The notes: generated by a model from the letters alone, not told the origin. Shown: positions 18,495 through 27,003, counted from the stretch's first letter. The stretch: 64,000 nt of DNA from Mycobacteroides abscessus ATCC 19977 (GCF_000069185.1 NC_010397.1:2604001-2668000), one strand, 5' to 3'. Numbers and translations are program-made.

Positions 18495-19148
18495 GTGAGT
18501 GCATCGCAGGACGAGCCGGCCAACCGCCTGGAACGGCGAAAACAGCGCACCCGCGCAGCGCTGATCCAGGCTGCGCAGGCACTGATTGCCGAGGGCAAGC
18601 TCAACGTGCCGGTCCTGGAGATCACGCAGGCGGCAGACGTCGGAATGGGTTCGTTCTACAACCACTTCGACAGCAAGGAAGCGCTTTTCGATGCGGCCGT
18701 GGCCGATGTGCTCGACAACCACGGTGCGCTACTCGATCGACTCACCGAGTCGATCGACGACCCGGCTGAAACATTTGCCTGCAGCTTTCGGCTTACTGGC
18801 CGACTGTTTCGGCGCCGCCCGCAGGAGAGCCAGATCCTGCTGGTCAACGGTCTCAGCCTTATAGGCTCAGACCGTGGCCTGGGTCCACGCGCATTACGGG
18901 ACATCACGGCAGGCGTCGCTGCCGGTCGATTCACTGTTGACGACTCCAAATTGGCCCTGGCCGTCGCTGCCGGGGCGCTCCTCGGACTCGGCAAGCTCTT
19001 GCAGCAAGAGCCCGAACGCGATGACGCGACGGCCGCGGATCGGGTCACCGAAGACGTATTGCGACTGCTCGGACTGCCCGCCGAGGAGGCGCGTCAGATC
19101 TGCAAGCGGCCGCTTCCCAGCCTTGATGGCGCCAGTGAACATGATTGA
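18495..19148 (+). CDS. TetR-family regulator of the aromatic operon
   Basis: This 217-residue protein has an N-terminal TetR helix-turn-helix (RTRAALIQAAQ ... VGMGSFYNHFDSKEALF) and a helical ligand-binding C-terminal domain. It starts with GTG 104 bases from the divergent extradiol dioxygenase, the arrangement typical of a local repressor released by a pathway intermediate. The inducer is unknown. Confidence 0.88.
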   Translation: MSASQDEPANRLERRKQRTRAALIQAAQALIAEGKLNVPVLEITQAADVGMGSFYNHFDSKEALFDAAVADVLDNHGALLDRLTESIDDPAETFACSFRLTGRLFRRRPQESQILLVNGLSLIGSDRGLGPRALRDITAGVAAGRFTVDDSKLALAVAAGALLGLGKLLQQEPERDDATAADRVTEDVLRLLGLPAEEARQICKRPLPSLDGASEHD

Positions 19149-19203
19149 CCTGATCGGAATCCAAGACGGTGATGCTATCGACTAGCACCTCGGGCTCAGT
19201 CGT

Positions 19204-19755
19204 TTACTCCAATGGCGCGGGCGTGAAGGTGACGTCGACCCCGCCTATGGTCATCGTCACCTGACCCTCGATCACCATCACCTGCGCCGAGACCCGTCGA
19301 TCGACAGTCTGGGCCAGTTGCTGCACCGCCGCATGCGGTATCTGCACTACCGACAGGTTCGACAGCCCCGCCACTTTGGGGCCGGCGGTGCGCCACCAGG
19401 TCGCCACGCCGGCGGCGAACGGGAAGAGCAGCACCTGTTCGGCCTGGCTGGCCGCCTTGCCCAATGCGCGTTCATCGGGCTGGCCGACGTTGATCCATTC
19501 CAGGATCCGGCCGGTGTAGTCGGCTAGCCGCAAGTCCGGTACACCAGGAGTGGACAGGCCTGGCCCGAACGCCAACTCGCCGTCGACATCGCTGAGTCGG
19601 TGTGCACGAAGCCCAAAAGCCAACAACCGCACCACCATCCGTTCATCGGTCTCGCTGGGATGGCGGGCCACGGTCAGCGCGTGATCGGCGTAGTAGCCGT
19701 GATCGACATCGGAGATGCCAAGTTCGACTTTGAAAACTGTTGCAGAAAGGGCCAC
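19204..19755 (-). CDS. YaeQ family protein
   Basis: This 183-residue protein has the YaeQ signatures TVFKVELGISD, YYADHALTVARHPSETDERM and the WINVGQPDE segment. YaeQ has a PD-(D/E)xK nuclease-like fold, but its biochemical role is unsettled. I chose the GTG start with GGGTGGA upstream; it gives the usual family length, while the longer frame to 19857 adds 34 residues without homology. It is convergent with the TetR gene. Confidence 0.85.
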   Translation of the reverse strand: MALSATVFKVELGISDVDHGYYADHALTVARHPSETDERMVVRLLAFGLRAHRLSDVDGELAFGPGLSTPGVPDLRLADYTGRILEWINVGQPDERALGKAASQAEQVLLFPFAAGVATWWRTAGPKVAGLSNLSVVQIPHAAVQQLAQTVDRRVSAQVMVIEGQVTMTIGGVDVTFTPAPLE

Positions 19756-20092
19756 GTCATAGTGTCCACCCAAGTGGTGCGCCCCGAGCAGGCGGGCCGC
19801 ATTCAGTGGTCGGGCCGACGAGCCAGACGCCAGTTCGAGTCGCCACCAGGCACGCAACCATGCAGCAACAGTGGGGTATGGCGATGGCGGCGGCGCTGAT
19901 CGCCTGTGAAGATTCGGTACTCAGGTTGGTGGATGTGCGCGATGGGAGAGAGGCGCGTTCCTCCCGATACGAACGTGTGGACGGCAGGGGGAGCGGCCCT
20001 CCTGGACCTACGCGCAACCCACTACCGCAGGGTCGCGTAGATTCTTTGAGAACAATCCGAGCACCTAAACGCAGCATTCAACGAAGGCCATC
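19756..20092. other. Intergenic region between divergent yaeQ and DUF3297 genes
   Basis: About 340 bases hold the two opposing promoters. I see no gene, no strong hairpin and no repeat here. Short open frames on both strands lack ribosome sites and family features. Confidence 0.5.
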
Positions 20093-20341
20093 ATGTCCGA
20101 GGACCAGAACACAGACGTTCCACCGAATCACCTCTCCATCGATCCGCGTAGCGCCTTCTATAGCGAAGAGGTGCTTCGCCGCGACGTGGGTATTCGCTTT
20201 AATGGTGTCGAGAAAACCAATGTTCACGAATACAACGTGGCCGAGGGTTGGGTGCGTGTTGAAGTCCCCACCGCGAAGGATCGCCGCGGAAATCCGATGG
20301 TCGTCAAGCTCAGTGGCACGGTTGAACCTTTCTTCCGCTGA
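20093..20341 (+). CDS. DUF3297 family protein
   Basis: This small 82-residue protein matches the DUF3297 pattern closely: PNHLSIDPRSAFYSEEVL near the N terminus, then GIRFNGVEKTNVHEYNVAEGWVR and the closing KLSGTVEPFF. It is cytosolic with no signal or membrane segment. The family is widespread in proteobacteria and actinobacteria, has no assigned function and usually stands alone, as here. It starts with ATG after CGAAGG. Confidence 0.9.
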   Translation: MSEDQNTDVPPNHLSIDPRSAFYSEEVLRRDVGIRFNGVEKTNVHEYNVAEGWVRVEVPTAKDRRGNPMVVKLSGTVEPFFR

Positions 20342-20657
20342 GCAAAAATGCAGACGCCCCTGGATTTCTGGCGCGGCTGTCAACCGTTGGGTTCCAGGTC
20401 GATGACTATTCCGACACCGGCCCATTACGTTTCTGTGGTGTCGCCTGAGTGGACGGTTCCATATACCGCGACCGTCGCCGACAGCGGCCTGCACTACCAA
20501 GCAGTGCACGACGACGTAGACATCCTGAATCACCACCGCATAACTGACATAATGTGTCTTATCGGCGTTAGATATGTGCAGGAGTTCCGAGTGACATTGG
20601 TTCAGGCTGCCGCATGGACCTCGGTTGGGCTAATGGCACCCACCCACGAGGCAAGCT

Positions 20658-20675
20658 GCTGCCCCTAGGGGCAGC
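20658..20675. repeat. 18-bp perfect palindrome
   Basis: GCTGCCCCTAGGGGCAGC is self-complementary and lies in the gene-poor region after DUF3297. It overlaps the last codons of the 25-residue frame 20591-20668. Its CCCCTAGGGG core resembles copper-repressor (CsoR/RicR-like) half-sites, but no copper gene is near. Confidence 0.35.
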
Positions 20676-20835
20676 TAACGACACCTAGCGCCCGCCGTGA
20701 ACGGACGTCTCATGACCCGCCAGCGATACGTATCGGGTCCCGTCTAAACCATCGGTGCGTGCGAGAAAGTCTCCACAACAGCATCTTTCGAGTTTTGAGT
20801 GTTCCTCCTACCCGCCCAGTCCCATGGCGGCAAAA

Positions 20836-20848
20836 CGTCACTGTGACG
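20836..20848. repeat. 13-bp palindrome CGTCACTGTGACG, copy 1
   Basis: This is an odd-length perfect palindrome. The same arms recur 290 bases downstream at 21126-21138, with the complementary central base. Both copies lie in non-coding sequence, which suggests binding sites for one dimeric regulator. Confidence 0.4.
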
Positions 20849-21121
20849 GTATGGCACCTCGTCGTTCTTCGACGAGCGGTGTGGCGGAGACGTTTGGCAG
20901 AGCCTTGGTGCATCAAGGGAATGCAATGTGGCCCAGCCGGCGCCTCGCCATGTGTAGTCGGCGGCGACCGTCCAGGCTCGGTGAATTGCCATACTCCCCA
21001 ATGCGACAGATGAATGTGCTCTACGCGCGAACCCGACTGCACAAAAGGCCTAAGTCATGCAGTCGTATTCACGGTCGGGGCCGCACCCACCCCACTGTCC
21101 ATCGGCGCCCCCCTAGGGATT

Positions 21122-21142
21122 ATTGCGTCACAGTGACGTAAT
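21122..21142. repeat. Extended palindrome containing CGTCACAGTGACG, copy 2
   Basis: The core at 21126-21138 is a perfect palindrome with the same arms as copy 1. The flanks extend it to ATT..AAT (21122-21142) with one mismatched pair. Confidence 0.4.
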
Positions 21143-21371
21143 GATTGTGAATGGTGTTGCCCTGCAATACTTCTACCACCATGGGAAAGCTGGTTCTGTT
21201 CGCATCGAAGGTTTTGTTCCATAGCCAACGCACAGATTCTGCCCATTTAATACAAAGCCGGTCGGGTTAACGTTCTTTATAGCAGGGCTTTTCGGCGACG
21301 ATAAGGTTTTGCGATCTATGGCCCCACTCTTCTGCGCTAAAATGCGCGGCGGACTCGGCGGTCATCGAGCC

Positions 21372-21413
21372 GGACGCGGCACGCGCCCCCGACCCCCACG
21401 GCGTGCCGCGTCC
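21372..21413. terminator. GC-rich hairpin, possible terminator or RNA element
   Basis: GGACGCGGCACGC (21372-21384) and GCGTGCCGCGTCC (21401-21413) are perfect 13-bp arms with a 16-base loop. No T-run follows on the plus strand; on the minus strand an ATTTTAG stretch occurs about 30 bases on. It lies downstream of the minus-strand collagen-like gene (21593-21844), for which it could act as a terminator. Confidence 0.4.
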
Positions 21414-21592
21414 TCGGCGCGTCCCTATACTTCAGCGCTCGTATCCGGAGTGGATTGCCAAAGGCATTGCTAGGCAGAGCTTTTAGAGAATTCGGCAGTA
21501 TTGGTGATGAGGTCGATATCCGGGTGGATCAACCTGAGAGGGGCGGTGCTGCCAGCCGGCGACCACCCCTCCCAGCCACCGTGCGAGCGCCT

Positions 21593-21844
21593 CTAGTGGA
21601 AGAAGGGCCCGTCTGGTCCGGGTCCGTCCGGGCCCGGAACGCCAGGTCCAGGTATGCCCGGGCCCGGGCCTGGAACACCTGGTCCAGGTATGCCGGGTCC
21701 CGGAGGCCCTCCGGGACCGGGAAGGCCCGGGACGGGGATGGGCGGAGGCGGCTCCGCCGACGCAACGCTGGCGCCAAAGCCTAGAATCCCCAGCGTCAGG
21801 CCACCTGCGACAGCGCCGTAGGTCAGTGCTCTTGCCATCTTCAC
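21593..21844 (-). CDS. Secreted collagen-like Gly-Pro repeat peptide
   Basis: This 83-residue protein has a clear signal peptide (basic start, hydrophobic core, cleavage after ASVASA). The mature half is almost entirely Gly and Pro in PGP-type triplets (GIPGPGVPGPGPG repeated twice), ending DGPFFH. It is collagen-like in sequence, but too short and without the usual flanking trimerisation domain. The start is a GTG with GGAG eight bases upstream; an ATG two codons later is also possible. It is exported and probably wall-associated. The function is unknown. Confidence 0.72.
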   Translation of the reverse strand: MKMARALTYGAVAGGLTLGILGFGASVASAEPPPPIPVPGLPGPGGPPGPGIPGPGVPGPGPGIPGPGVPGPDGPGPDGPFFH

Positions 21845-22159
21845 GTGCTGCTCCTTCTGTTATGGCTACATCTCGGGAGATGTGGCGATATCCAAAGTAC
21901 GATCCGATATTTTGCGGTAGATATGTCCAGACTGTGTGTTTGCTATGTGTGGGCGCACGGCTGAAGGCCAGCACATAGAACGGGAACCGCTTGTGTAAAA
22001 GGCATTTAGGGAAGCAAGACAAGAAGGTGCTGTCACGTATGCCCGGACGCAGTATGTTCGAGTCAACGGATAGCAGTTTGCTCTTTGCCCGTCCACACAG
22101 CGCACATAGGCGACTCACAGCTGACGCATAGACTGATCGTTGAGGATCGGTAGGTGGCC
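21845..22159. other. Divergent promoter region with 16-bp palindrome
   Basis: About 315 bases separate the collagen-like gene from the two-component system. ACATCTC-GG-GAGATGT (21868-21883) is a perfect 7-bp inverted repeat, 24 bases upstream of the collagen-like start, and is a candidate operator. No gene is seen. Confidence 0.45.
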
Positions 22160-22909
22160 ATGTCAGATGCAGCGTCGGTGAGCTCCGAGAAAGCACGCTC
22201 CTCATTACGTCGGCCTGACGGAAGCCCCGTCAGGGTATTAGTTGTCGACGACGAACGTTCGTTGGCCGAGCTGATTTCGATGGCGCTGCGCTACGAGGGC
22301 TGGGAAATTCACGTCGCCGGCGATGGCATGAGTGCCGTCAAACTGGCGCGCCAGGTACATCCCGACATTGTGGTGCTGGATGTGATGTTGCCTGACGTCA
22401 GCGGCCTGGAAGTGCTGCGGCAGCTTCGTGACCTTTACCCGGGATTGCCGCTGTTGCTGCTCACGGCGAAGGACTCACTGGAAGATCGGATAGCGGGCCT
22501 GACCGCTGGCGGCGACGACTACGTGACTAAGCCGTTCAGCCTGGAGGAAGTGGTGTTGCGCCTACGGGCATTACTGCGTCGGACGGGAATCGCGGGCGAC
22601 AGCGGCGACGCACGATTGATCGTGGGCGACCTTGTCCTGGACGAGGACAGCCACGAGGTGACCCGCGACGGCGAGCTGATCAATCTGACGGCCACCGAGT
22701 TTGAGCTCCTGCGCTTCATGATGCGCAACAACAAACGTGTACTGAGCAAGCATCAGATCCTTGACCGGGTGTGGAGTTATGACTTCGGTGGACGTTCCAA
22801 TGTGGTCGAGCTCTACATCTCGTACTTGCGGAAGAAGATAGACACAGGGCGCGAGCCCATGATTCATACGTTGCGTGGCGCCGGATATGTTCTCAAACCG
22901 GCGCATTAG
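22160..22909 (+). CDS. OmpR-family response regulator (PhoP/TrcR-like)
   Basis: This 249-residue protein has a receiver domain with acidic pocket VVDDE, phospho-acceptor Asp74 (VVLDVMLPD) and the conserved Lys in YVTKPFSLEE. A C-terminal winged-helix DNA-binding domain ends in HTLRGAGYVLKP. It starts with ATG after GGTAGG; a GTG two codons upstream is possible. The sensor-kinase gene starts inside its last codons (23-base overlap). It is close to PhoP and TrcR in layout, but I cannot tell which, so I give no symbol. Confidence 0.92.
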   Translation: MSDAASVSSEKARSSLRRPDGSPVRVLVVDDERSLAELISMALRYEGWEIHVAGDGMSAVKLARQVHPDIVVLDVMLPDVSGLEVLRQLRDLYPGLPLLLLTAKDSLEDRIAGLTAGGDDYVTKPFSLEEVVLRLRALLRRTGIAGDSGDARLIVGDLVLDEDSHEVTRDGELINLTATEFELLRFMMRNNKRVLSKHQILDRVWSYDFGGRSNVVELYISYLRKKIDTGREPMIHTLRGAGYVLKPAH

Positions 22910-24440
22910 CAGAGCAATTCGCCGTGCTCTGCCTAGGCCGTGGTCGCTGCGGGCGCGCCTATTGGCGGTCCAGGCCGCGTTGCTGGCTTTTGTCTGCGTG
23001 GGTATTGGCGCGGGCACCCTACTTGCGATGAACCGGTTCCTGAACACCCAGTTGGATGAGCAGGTACGGGACGCCGGCAACCGATCGGTTGTCTTGTTCG
23101 AACTAGGTCCCCCACCCCCGCTATCCCTTCCCCGACCGCTTGCCAACGGCTGGCGCCCCACCGACGGTCCGGGGCCGGCATTCCTTGACGCGCCGGGCCA
23201 GTCCATTGGCATGGTCGGGGCCGTTGCTGTCAATGGACACGTCACGGAAGCGGCTCGCATCACGGCCGACGGCTCACGAGAGCGTCTCTCTCCGCAGGCA
23301 TGTCGAGAGGTGGAAGGTCTGCTACAGCAGTCCACCAGCACGGTCGATCTGGACCATGCGGGTCTGTACCGTCTGGTCACGATGCCCACCAATGGCGGAG
23401 CAGTGATCGTCACTGGGCTCCCCGCAGAAGGCGTCGGCCAGACCTTGTCGTCGGTCTTCGGCATCATCTGTGTGGTGGGTGCAGCTGCACTGATCACGGC
23501 GATCGGTGCAGGGATAGTCATAATCCGTCGTCAGCTCGATCCGTTGTCGCAGGTAGCCACAGCCGCACAAGAAGTCGCCGAATTGGAGTTGCACCGGGGC
23601 GAAGTCAATCTTCCTACGCCCATCATCGACGTCGCATCGAATCGGACTCACACGGAACTCGGACAACTTGGTGCGGCCTTGAACCGGATGTTAGAGCGTA
23701 TCGACGACGCCCTGTCCGCTCGGCATGTCAGCGAGACCCGAGTGCGTCAGTTTGTCGCCGATGCCAGTCATGAACTGCGGACGCCGCTCGCTGCCATCAG
23801 CGGTTACGCCGAACTCGCGCGACGCAATCACGACGCGTTGCCCACAGATGTGGCACACGCAATGTCTCGGGTGCAGTCCGAAGCCGCCCGTATGACTGAG
23901 CTTGTCGAAGATCTGCTGCTGCTAGCACGACTGGACTCTGGGCGACCTCTTGCTCAAGAACCTGTCGATCTGTCCCGGCTTGTGGTCGACGCTGCCAGTG
24001 ATGCACACATAGCCGCGTCGGAACATCGTTGGTTACTCAACTTGCCGGAAGATCCGGTTATCGTGTGTGGCGATACACCCCGCCTGCACCAGGTGGTCGC
24101 GAACCTGTTGTCTAACTGCCGTATCCACACACCGCCCGGCACCACCGTCACAGTGACGCTGAGAAGCGACGGCAACTCCACTTATCTCACAGTGGCAGAT
24201 GACGGACCAGGCATTCCCGCCGGGCAGCAGAACGAGATTTTCGAACGGTTCGCGCGCGGCGATACGTCGCGGTCGCGCCGTGCGGGCAGCACGGGCTTGG
24301 GACTGGCGATCGCCGCGGCGGTGATCAAGGCGCACCACGGGGAGATCCGCGTGAATAGCGTTGCCGGTGAGACGGTTTTCACCATCACATTGCCCACGGC
24401 GGGCACACAGCACGGGGCGTTCACGGAGAAGCTGCCGTAA
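22887..24440 (+). CDS. Sensor histidine kinase
   Basis: This 517-residue kinase has two membrane helices (about residues 25-50 and 190-215) bracketing an extracytoplasmic sensor domain with a Pro-rich stretch, then a HAMP segment. The H-box has His295 (FVADASHELRTPLA), and the ATPase domain has the N-box (NLLSNCRIHTP), G1 (DDGPGIP) and G2 (STGLGLAI). It phosphorylates the response regulator encoded immediately upstream with overlapping frames. The signal is unknown. Confidence 0.93.
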   Translation: MFSNRRISRAIRRALPRPWSLRARLLAVQAALLAFVCVGIGAGTLLAMNRFLNTQLDEQVRDAGNRSVVLFELGPPPPLSLPRPLANGWRPTDGPGPAFLDAPGQSIGMVGAVAVNGHVTEAARITADGSRERLSPQACREVEGLLQQSTSTVDLDHAGLYRLVTMPTNGGAVIVTGLPAEGVGQTLSSVFGIICVVGAAALITAIGAGIVIIRRQLDPLSQVATAAQEVAELELHRGEVNLPTPIIDVASNRTHTELGQLGAALNRMLERIDDALSARHVSETRVRQFVADASHELRTPLAAISGYAELARRNHDALPTDVAHAMSRVQSEAARMTELVEDLLLLARLDSGRPLAQEPVDLSRLVVDAASDAHIAASEHRWLLNLPEDPVIVCGDTPRLHQVVANLLSNCRIHTPPGTTVTVTLRSDGNSTYLTVADDGPGIPAGQQNEIFERFARGDTSRSRRAGSTGLGLAIAAAVIKAHHGEIRVNSVAGETVFTITLPTAGTQHGAFTEKLP

Positions 24441-24608
24441 TTGAATGGGAATGATTTCGGCCGCGGATAGCTGGGCTCGCCTGCGGCCCTGGACGAATCA
24501 GTATGTTCACGGGCTTGAGAACCTTCTCGCGGACAGCAGGTTTCGTGCGTGTCGGAAGCACACGGCTGGCACTTTCACCGAAGTGCTGCTCACTTGCCGT
24601 TCACGCGC

Positions 24609-25376
24609 CTAGAGCTGCCACTGGTGTGTGTATTGAAGTGCATGGGCCACGTCATTGGCTCGCGAGGGACCGCCCAGTTTTGACACGACATACAACGCCA
24701 TGTCCACGCCCGCGCTTACCCCCGATGAAGTGACGTAGTTGCCGCCATCGACGTATCGACTGTTGCGATCAACGATGATGGTCGAGTCGAGTTGGGTCAA
24801 CGTATCCAATGCGCTCCAGTGCGTGGTGGCGCGCCGATTCTTGAGGAATCCGGCCTTGGCCAGAAGTAGTGCGCCGGTGCATACGCTCGCGACGAGTTCA
24901 ACACGCTCGGTGAGTTTCTGAATTTTGGCGATCGACTCGGGTTGGTCGACCAGAGTCCGCCAGCCCTTGCCGCCCGGGACCAGCAGGACATCGATCGGCG
25001 GGGCGGCCTCATATGTATGTTGAGCAACAACATCGAGCCCCTGCGCGCATCTGACTTGCCGTGAGGCCAAGGAAATGCTGACTGGTTTGTATTTGTCCTG
25101 AGGGAAATCCGCCGCCCACGCACCGAACACCTCCCACGGGCCAGCGAAATCCAGCTCCTCGACACCGTCGAAAAGCAATAGACCGATCGTCTTCGCATCC
25201 CCAACGTTCTCGGGAGCCGGGAGTTCACCCCCGGTGATGTTCGTATCGTGTCCGCTGCTGACATATCCGCCTGTGAAACCGGCAGTCGCAGCGACTGCGC
25301 TCGCAATCACGGTGGACCCCAACAGCATGCGTCGGGATACCGTCTGACCGCTTTGCTCAGGCTGATCGCCAGTCAT
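24609..25376 (-). CDS. Tat-exported DJ-1/PfpI family protein
   Basis: This 255-residue protein has a twin-arginine signal (SRRMLLGSTVIASAVAATAG) followed by a DJ-1/PfpI (glutamine amidotransferase-like) domain. The nucleophile-elbow Cys166 lies in VASVCTGALLLAKAG, and the GVEELDFAGPWEVFGAW segment supplies the conserved acid. The closest types are isonitrile hydratase-like and the ligand domains of AraC regulators, but there is no helix-turn-helix here. Its export is unusual for this fold. The gene is monocistronic. Confidence 0.82.
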   Translation of the reverse strand: MTGDQPEQSGQTVSRRMLLGSTVIASAVAATAGFTGGYVSSGHDTNITGGELPAPENVGDAKTIGLLLFDGVEELDFAGPWEVFGAWAADFPQDKYKPVSISLASRQVRCAQGLDVVAQHTYEAAPPIDVLLVPGGKGWRTLVDQPESIAKIQKLTERVELVASVCTGALLLAKAGFLKNRRATTHWSALDTLTQLDSTIIVDRNSRYVDGGNYVTSSGVSAGVDMALYVVSKLGGPSRANDVAHALQYTHQWQL

Positions 25377-25596
25377 TACGCCCGGTGACCTCTCTCGCTA
25401 TGTGGTTGTCCTGCAACGGAATCATACAATCCGCACCGACCTGCGGAACTTCGGCCATCCATACTGCACACCTTTTTGAAAACCAGCGCATGCGTTTAGT
25501 CCCGGCAGAGCTGGGTAAGAACGTTCAGTGCTGCTCGCGCACAGTGAGAGGCCTGCGACGTGAGCCGCGGAACGTCAAGCACACGGAGGAGGTCAT

Positions 25597-26622
25597 ATGG
25601 TGTCGGTCCGCGCCCGGGCCTTCATCGCGGCGGCCCGGCTGCAGCGCAAGAAGTCGTTCTACGCCACCGCGGCGGGAATGCGTCGCCGCTTGAGTGCGCA
25701 TCAGAGCGCCGCCCGCTGCGAGCCGCCACGGTCGGTGCGGCGCCATCGCCGAATCACCCGCCATGAGGTTCAGGGGCATTCCTGTTACACCCTGCATCCC
25801 GACGGCCGCTGGGACGGTTTGCATGTCTTTCATCTTCACGGTGGCGGTTTCGTCGAGCAGCCAGAGAAGCATCACTGGCGGTTCGCGGACAACCTCGTCG
25901 GCGCTCTTGGCTGCCGCTACAGCATGTTCATGTACCCACTTGCTCCCGAACACGATCATCGCGAAATCACCGCCGTGAGCCGCCGTGCCTATCGCGAAAT
26001 GATGGCCGATACTCCGCAAAGCGGTCGGGTGTTGTTCGGCGACTCTGCCGGTGGCAGCCTCTCACTGGGCATCACGCAGGAACTTCGGGACCGTGGCGAG
26101 GCGCAGCCTGCCTGCATAGCGCTGTTCTCGCCCTGGCTGAACATGGCCGTCGACCACGAGCTGTCGCAGGTCATTGAACCTCATGATCCCGAGCTGGGTC
26201 TTGCAGGTCTGCAGCAGGCAGGGCGGTGGTACGCGGCGGATCGCCCCCTCGATGACCCCGAGCTGAGCCCGGAACATGCCAATCTTGCCGGTATTGCGGC
26301 ATTGAGCATTTTCATCGGCACGCGCGACATACTGCTCCCGGACGCACTCCTGCTGCATTTCAACGCCTGCACCGTAGGTACCACTTCCCGGCTCCAGATC
26401 TACGACGGCATGTTCCACAACTGGGCAATGAAGCCCATCCCTGAGGCTCACCGAGCCCGTAGACAGCTGATCGAATTCCTTGCCGAGAGCACTCGCGCGG
26501 CGGCATTGAGCGAAAAGGAGCAAACTCATCATGATCGTTCGGACAACCGAAGAGATCACCGGAACCGACCGACAGCGCGACACCGAGAACTGGACGTCGA
26601 AGCGGATCGTTCTCGCGGATGA
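25597..26622 (+). CDS. HSL-family alpha/beta hydrolase (esterase)
   Basis: This 341-residue enzyme has the hormone-sensitive-lipase signature: an HGGG oxyanion motif starting at His81, nucleophile Ser150 (FGDSAGGS), Asp in IGTRDILLPD and His in DGMFHNWAM. The substrate is an ester or acetylated compound. ATG follows GGAGG. The last 31 residues are read across the beginning of the ectoine-synthase-like gene (92-base overlap) and are very basic and acidic, so the true protein core probably ends near residue 310. The pair is surely co-transcribed. Confidence 0.88.
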   Translation: MVSVRARAFIAAARLQRKKSFYATAAGMRRRLSAHQSAARCEPPRSVRRHRRITRHEVQGHSCYTLHPDGRWDGLHVFHLHGGGFVEQPEKHHWRFADNLVGALGCRYSMFMYPLAPEHDHREITAVSRRAYREMMADTPQSGRVLFGDSAGGSLSLGITQELRDRGEAQPACIALFSPWLNMAVDHELSQVIEPHDPELGLAGLQQAGRWYAADRPLDDPELSPEHANLAGIAALSIFIGTRDILLPDALLLHFNACTVGTTSRLQIYDGMFHNWAMKPIPEAHRARRQLIEFLAESTRAAALSEKEQTHHDRSDNRRDHRNRPTARHRELDVEADRSRG

Positions 26623-26881
26623 CGGCGTGGGCTTCTCATTCCATGAGACGACGATTCATCCTGGCACCGAGACGCCGCTGCACTACCCCGACTACATCGA
26701 GGCCGTGTGGATCGTCGAGGGTCACGGACAACTGATCGATCGCGATCACGGCGCAACACATCGGCTTGCGCCGGGAACCATGTATCTGCTCGACAAGCAT
26801 GACCGACACACCATCGTGGCCGACTCGCGTATTCGGGCACTTTGCGTCTTCGTGCCGGCGGTACCACCAGGGAGCCCATGA
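26531..26881 (+). CDS. Solitary ectoine-synthase homologue (EctC-like cupin)
   Basis: This 116-residue cupin aligns closely with EctC, including the iron ligands Glu57 (IEAVW), Tyr85 (GTMYLLDKHD) and His93 (DRH) and the conserved Thr40 and Phe107, at the same numbering. EctC cyclises N-gamma-acetyl-diaminobutyrate to ectoine. No ectA, ectB or ectD is present, so it is either a salvage enzyme or acts on another substrate. It ends about 12-15 residues short of typical EctC; the usual C-terminal GxEVHD-like segment is missing. ATG follows AAGGAG inside the esterase gene. Confidence 0.85.
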   Translation: MIVRTTEEITGTDRQRDTENWTSKRIVLADDGVGFSFHETTIHPGTETPLHYPDYIEAVWIVEGHGQLIDRDHGATHRLAPGTMYLLDKHDRHTIVADSRIRALCVFVPAVPPGSP

Positions 26882-26946
26882 CTCGCTGGTGGGCTCTGAC
26901 GCCGCCTCGGCGGACACAGACATGCGCAGAAGCCACCCCAGCCACA

Positions 26947-26986
26947 CATTTACGGTGTAAATTAGTAGTTCAATAGGCCGTAAATG
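26947..26986. promoter_or_regulatory. Inverted repeat upstream of PAS-ANTAR gene
   Basis: CATTTACGG (26947-26955) and CCGTAAATG (26978-26986) are perfect 9-bp arms with a 22-base AT-rich spacer. It lies between ectC-like and the PAS-ANTAR gene and ends 18 bases before the latter's start. It could be a two-site operator or a weak terminator. Confidence 0.4.
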
Positions 26987-27003
26987 GCTGTGTCACTTGA
27001 TAA

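Larger units (their letters stand above)
20342..21592. other. 1.25-kb gene-poor region with palindromes
   Basis: No convincing gene is present on either strand; the open frames have poor composition and lack starts. The region holds an 18-bp palindrome (20658-20675), two copies of CGTCAC-W-GTGACG (20836-20848 and 21126-21138) and a GC-rich hairpin (21372-21413). A short frame, 20591-20668, starts with GTG after GGAG, encodes 25 residues and ends Cys-Cys-Pro at the palindrome. It could be a leader peptide, but no downstream gene supports that. The stretch may contain unannotated small RNAs or be decayed sequence. Confidence 0.4.

Noticed and set aside
20348..20668. 106-codon open frame after DUF3297
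   Set aside because: There is no ribosome site at its start, no family resemblance and unusual composition. Only the short GTG frame at 20591 is worth a mention.
20755..21141. 128-codon open frame in the gene-poor region
   Set aside because: It is Arg/Ser/Pro-rich in the manner of a GC-rich non-coding frame, with no start signal or homology feature.
21181..21270. 29-codon ATG frame (MGKLVLFASKV...)
   Set aside because: It has no Shine-Dalgarno and no context; it is too short to support.
24146..24158. Third copy of CGTCACAGTGACG inside the histidine kinase gene
   Set aside because: It encodes TVTVT in a conserved strand, so codon choice explains it. It is not counted as a regulatory site.
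26513..26622. Esterase-EctC fusion through a frameshift
   Set aside because: The ectC-like gene has its own AAGGAG and ATG with the canonical MIVR start, so overlapping genes are more likely than a fusion.
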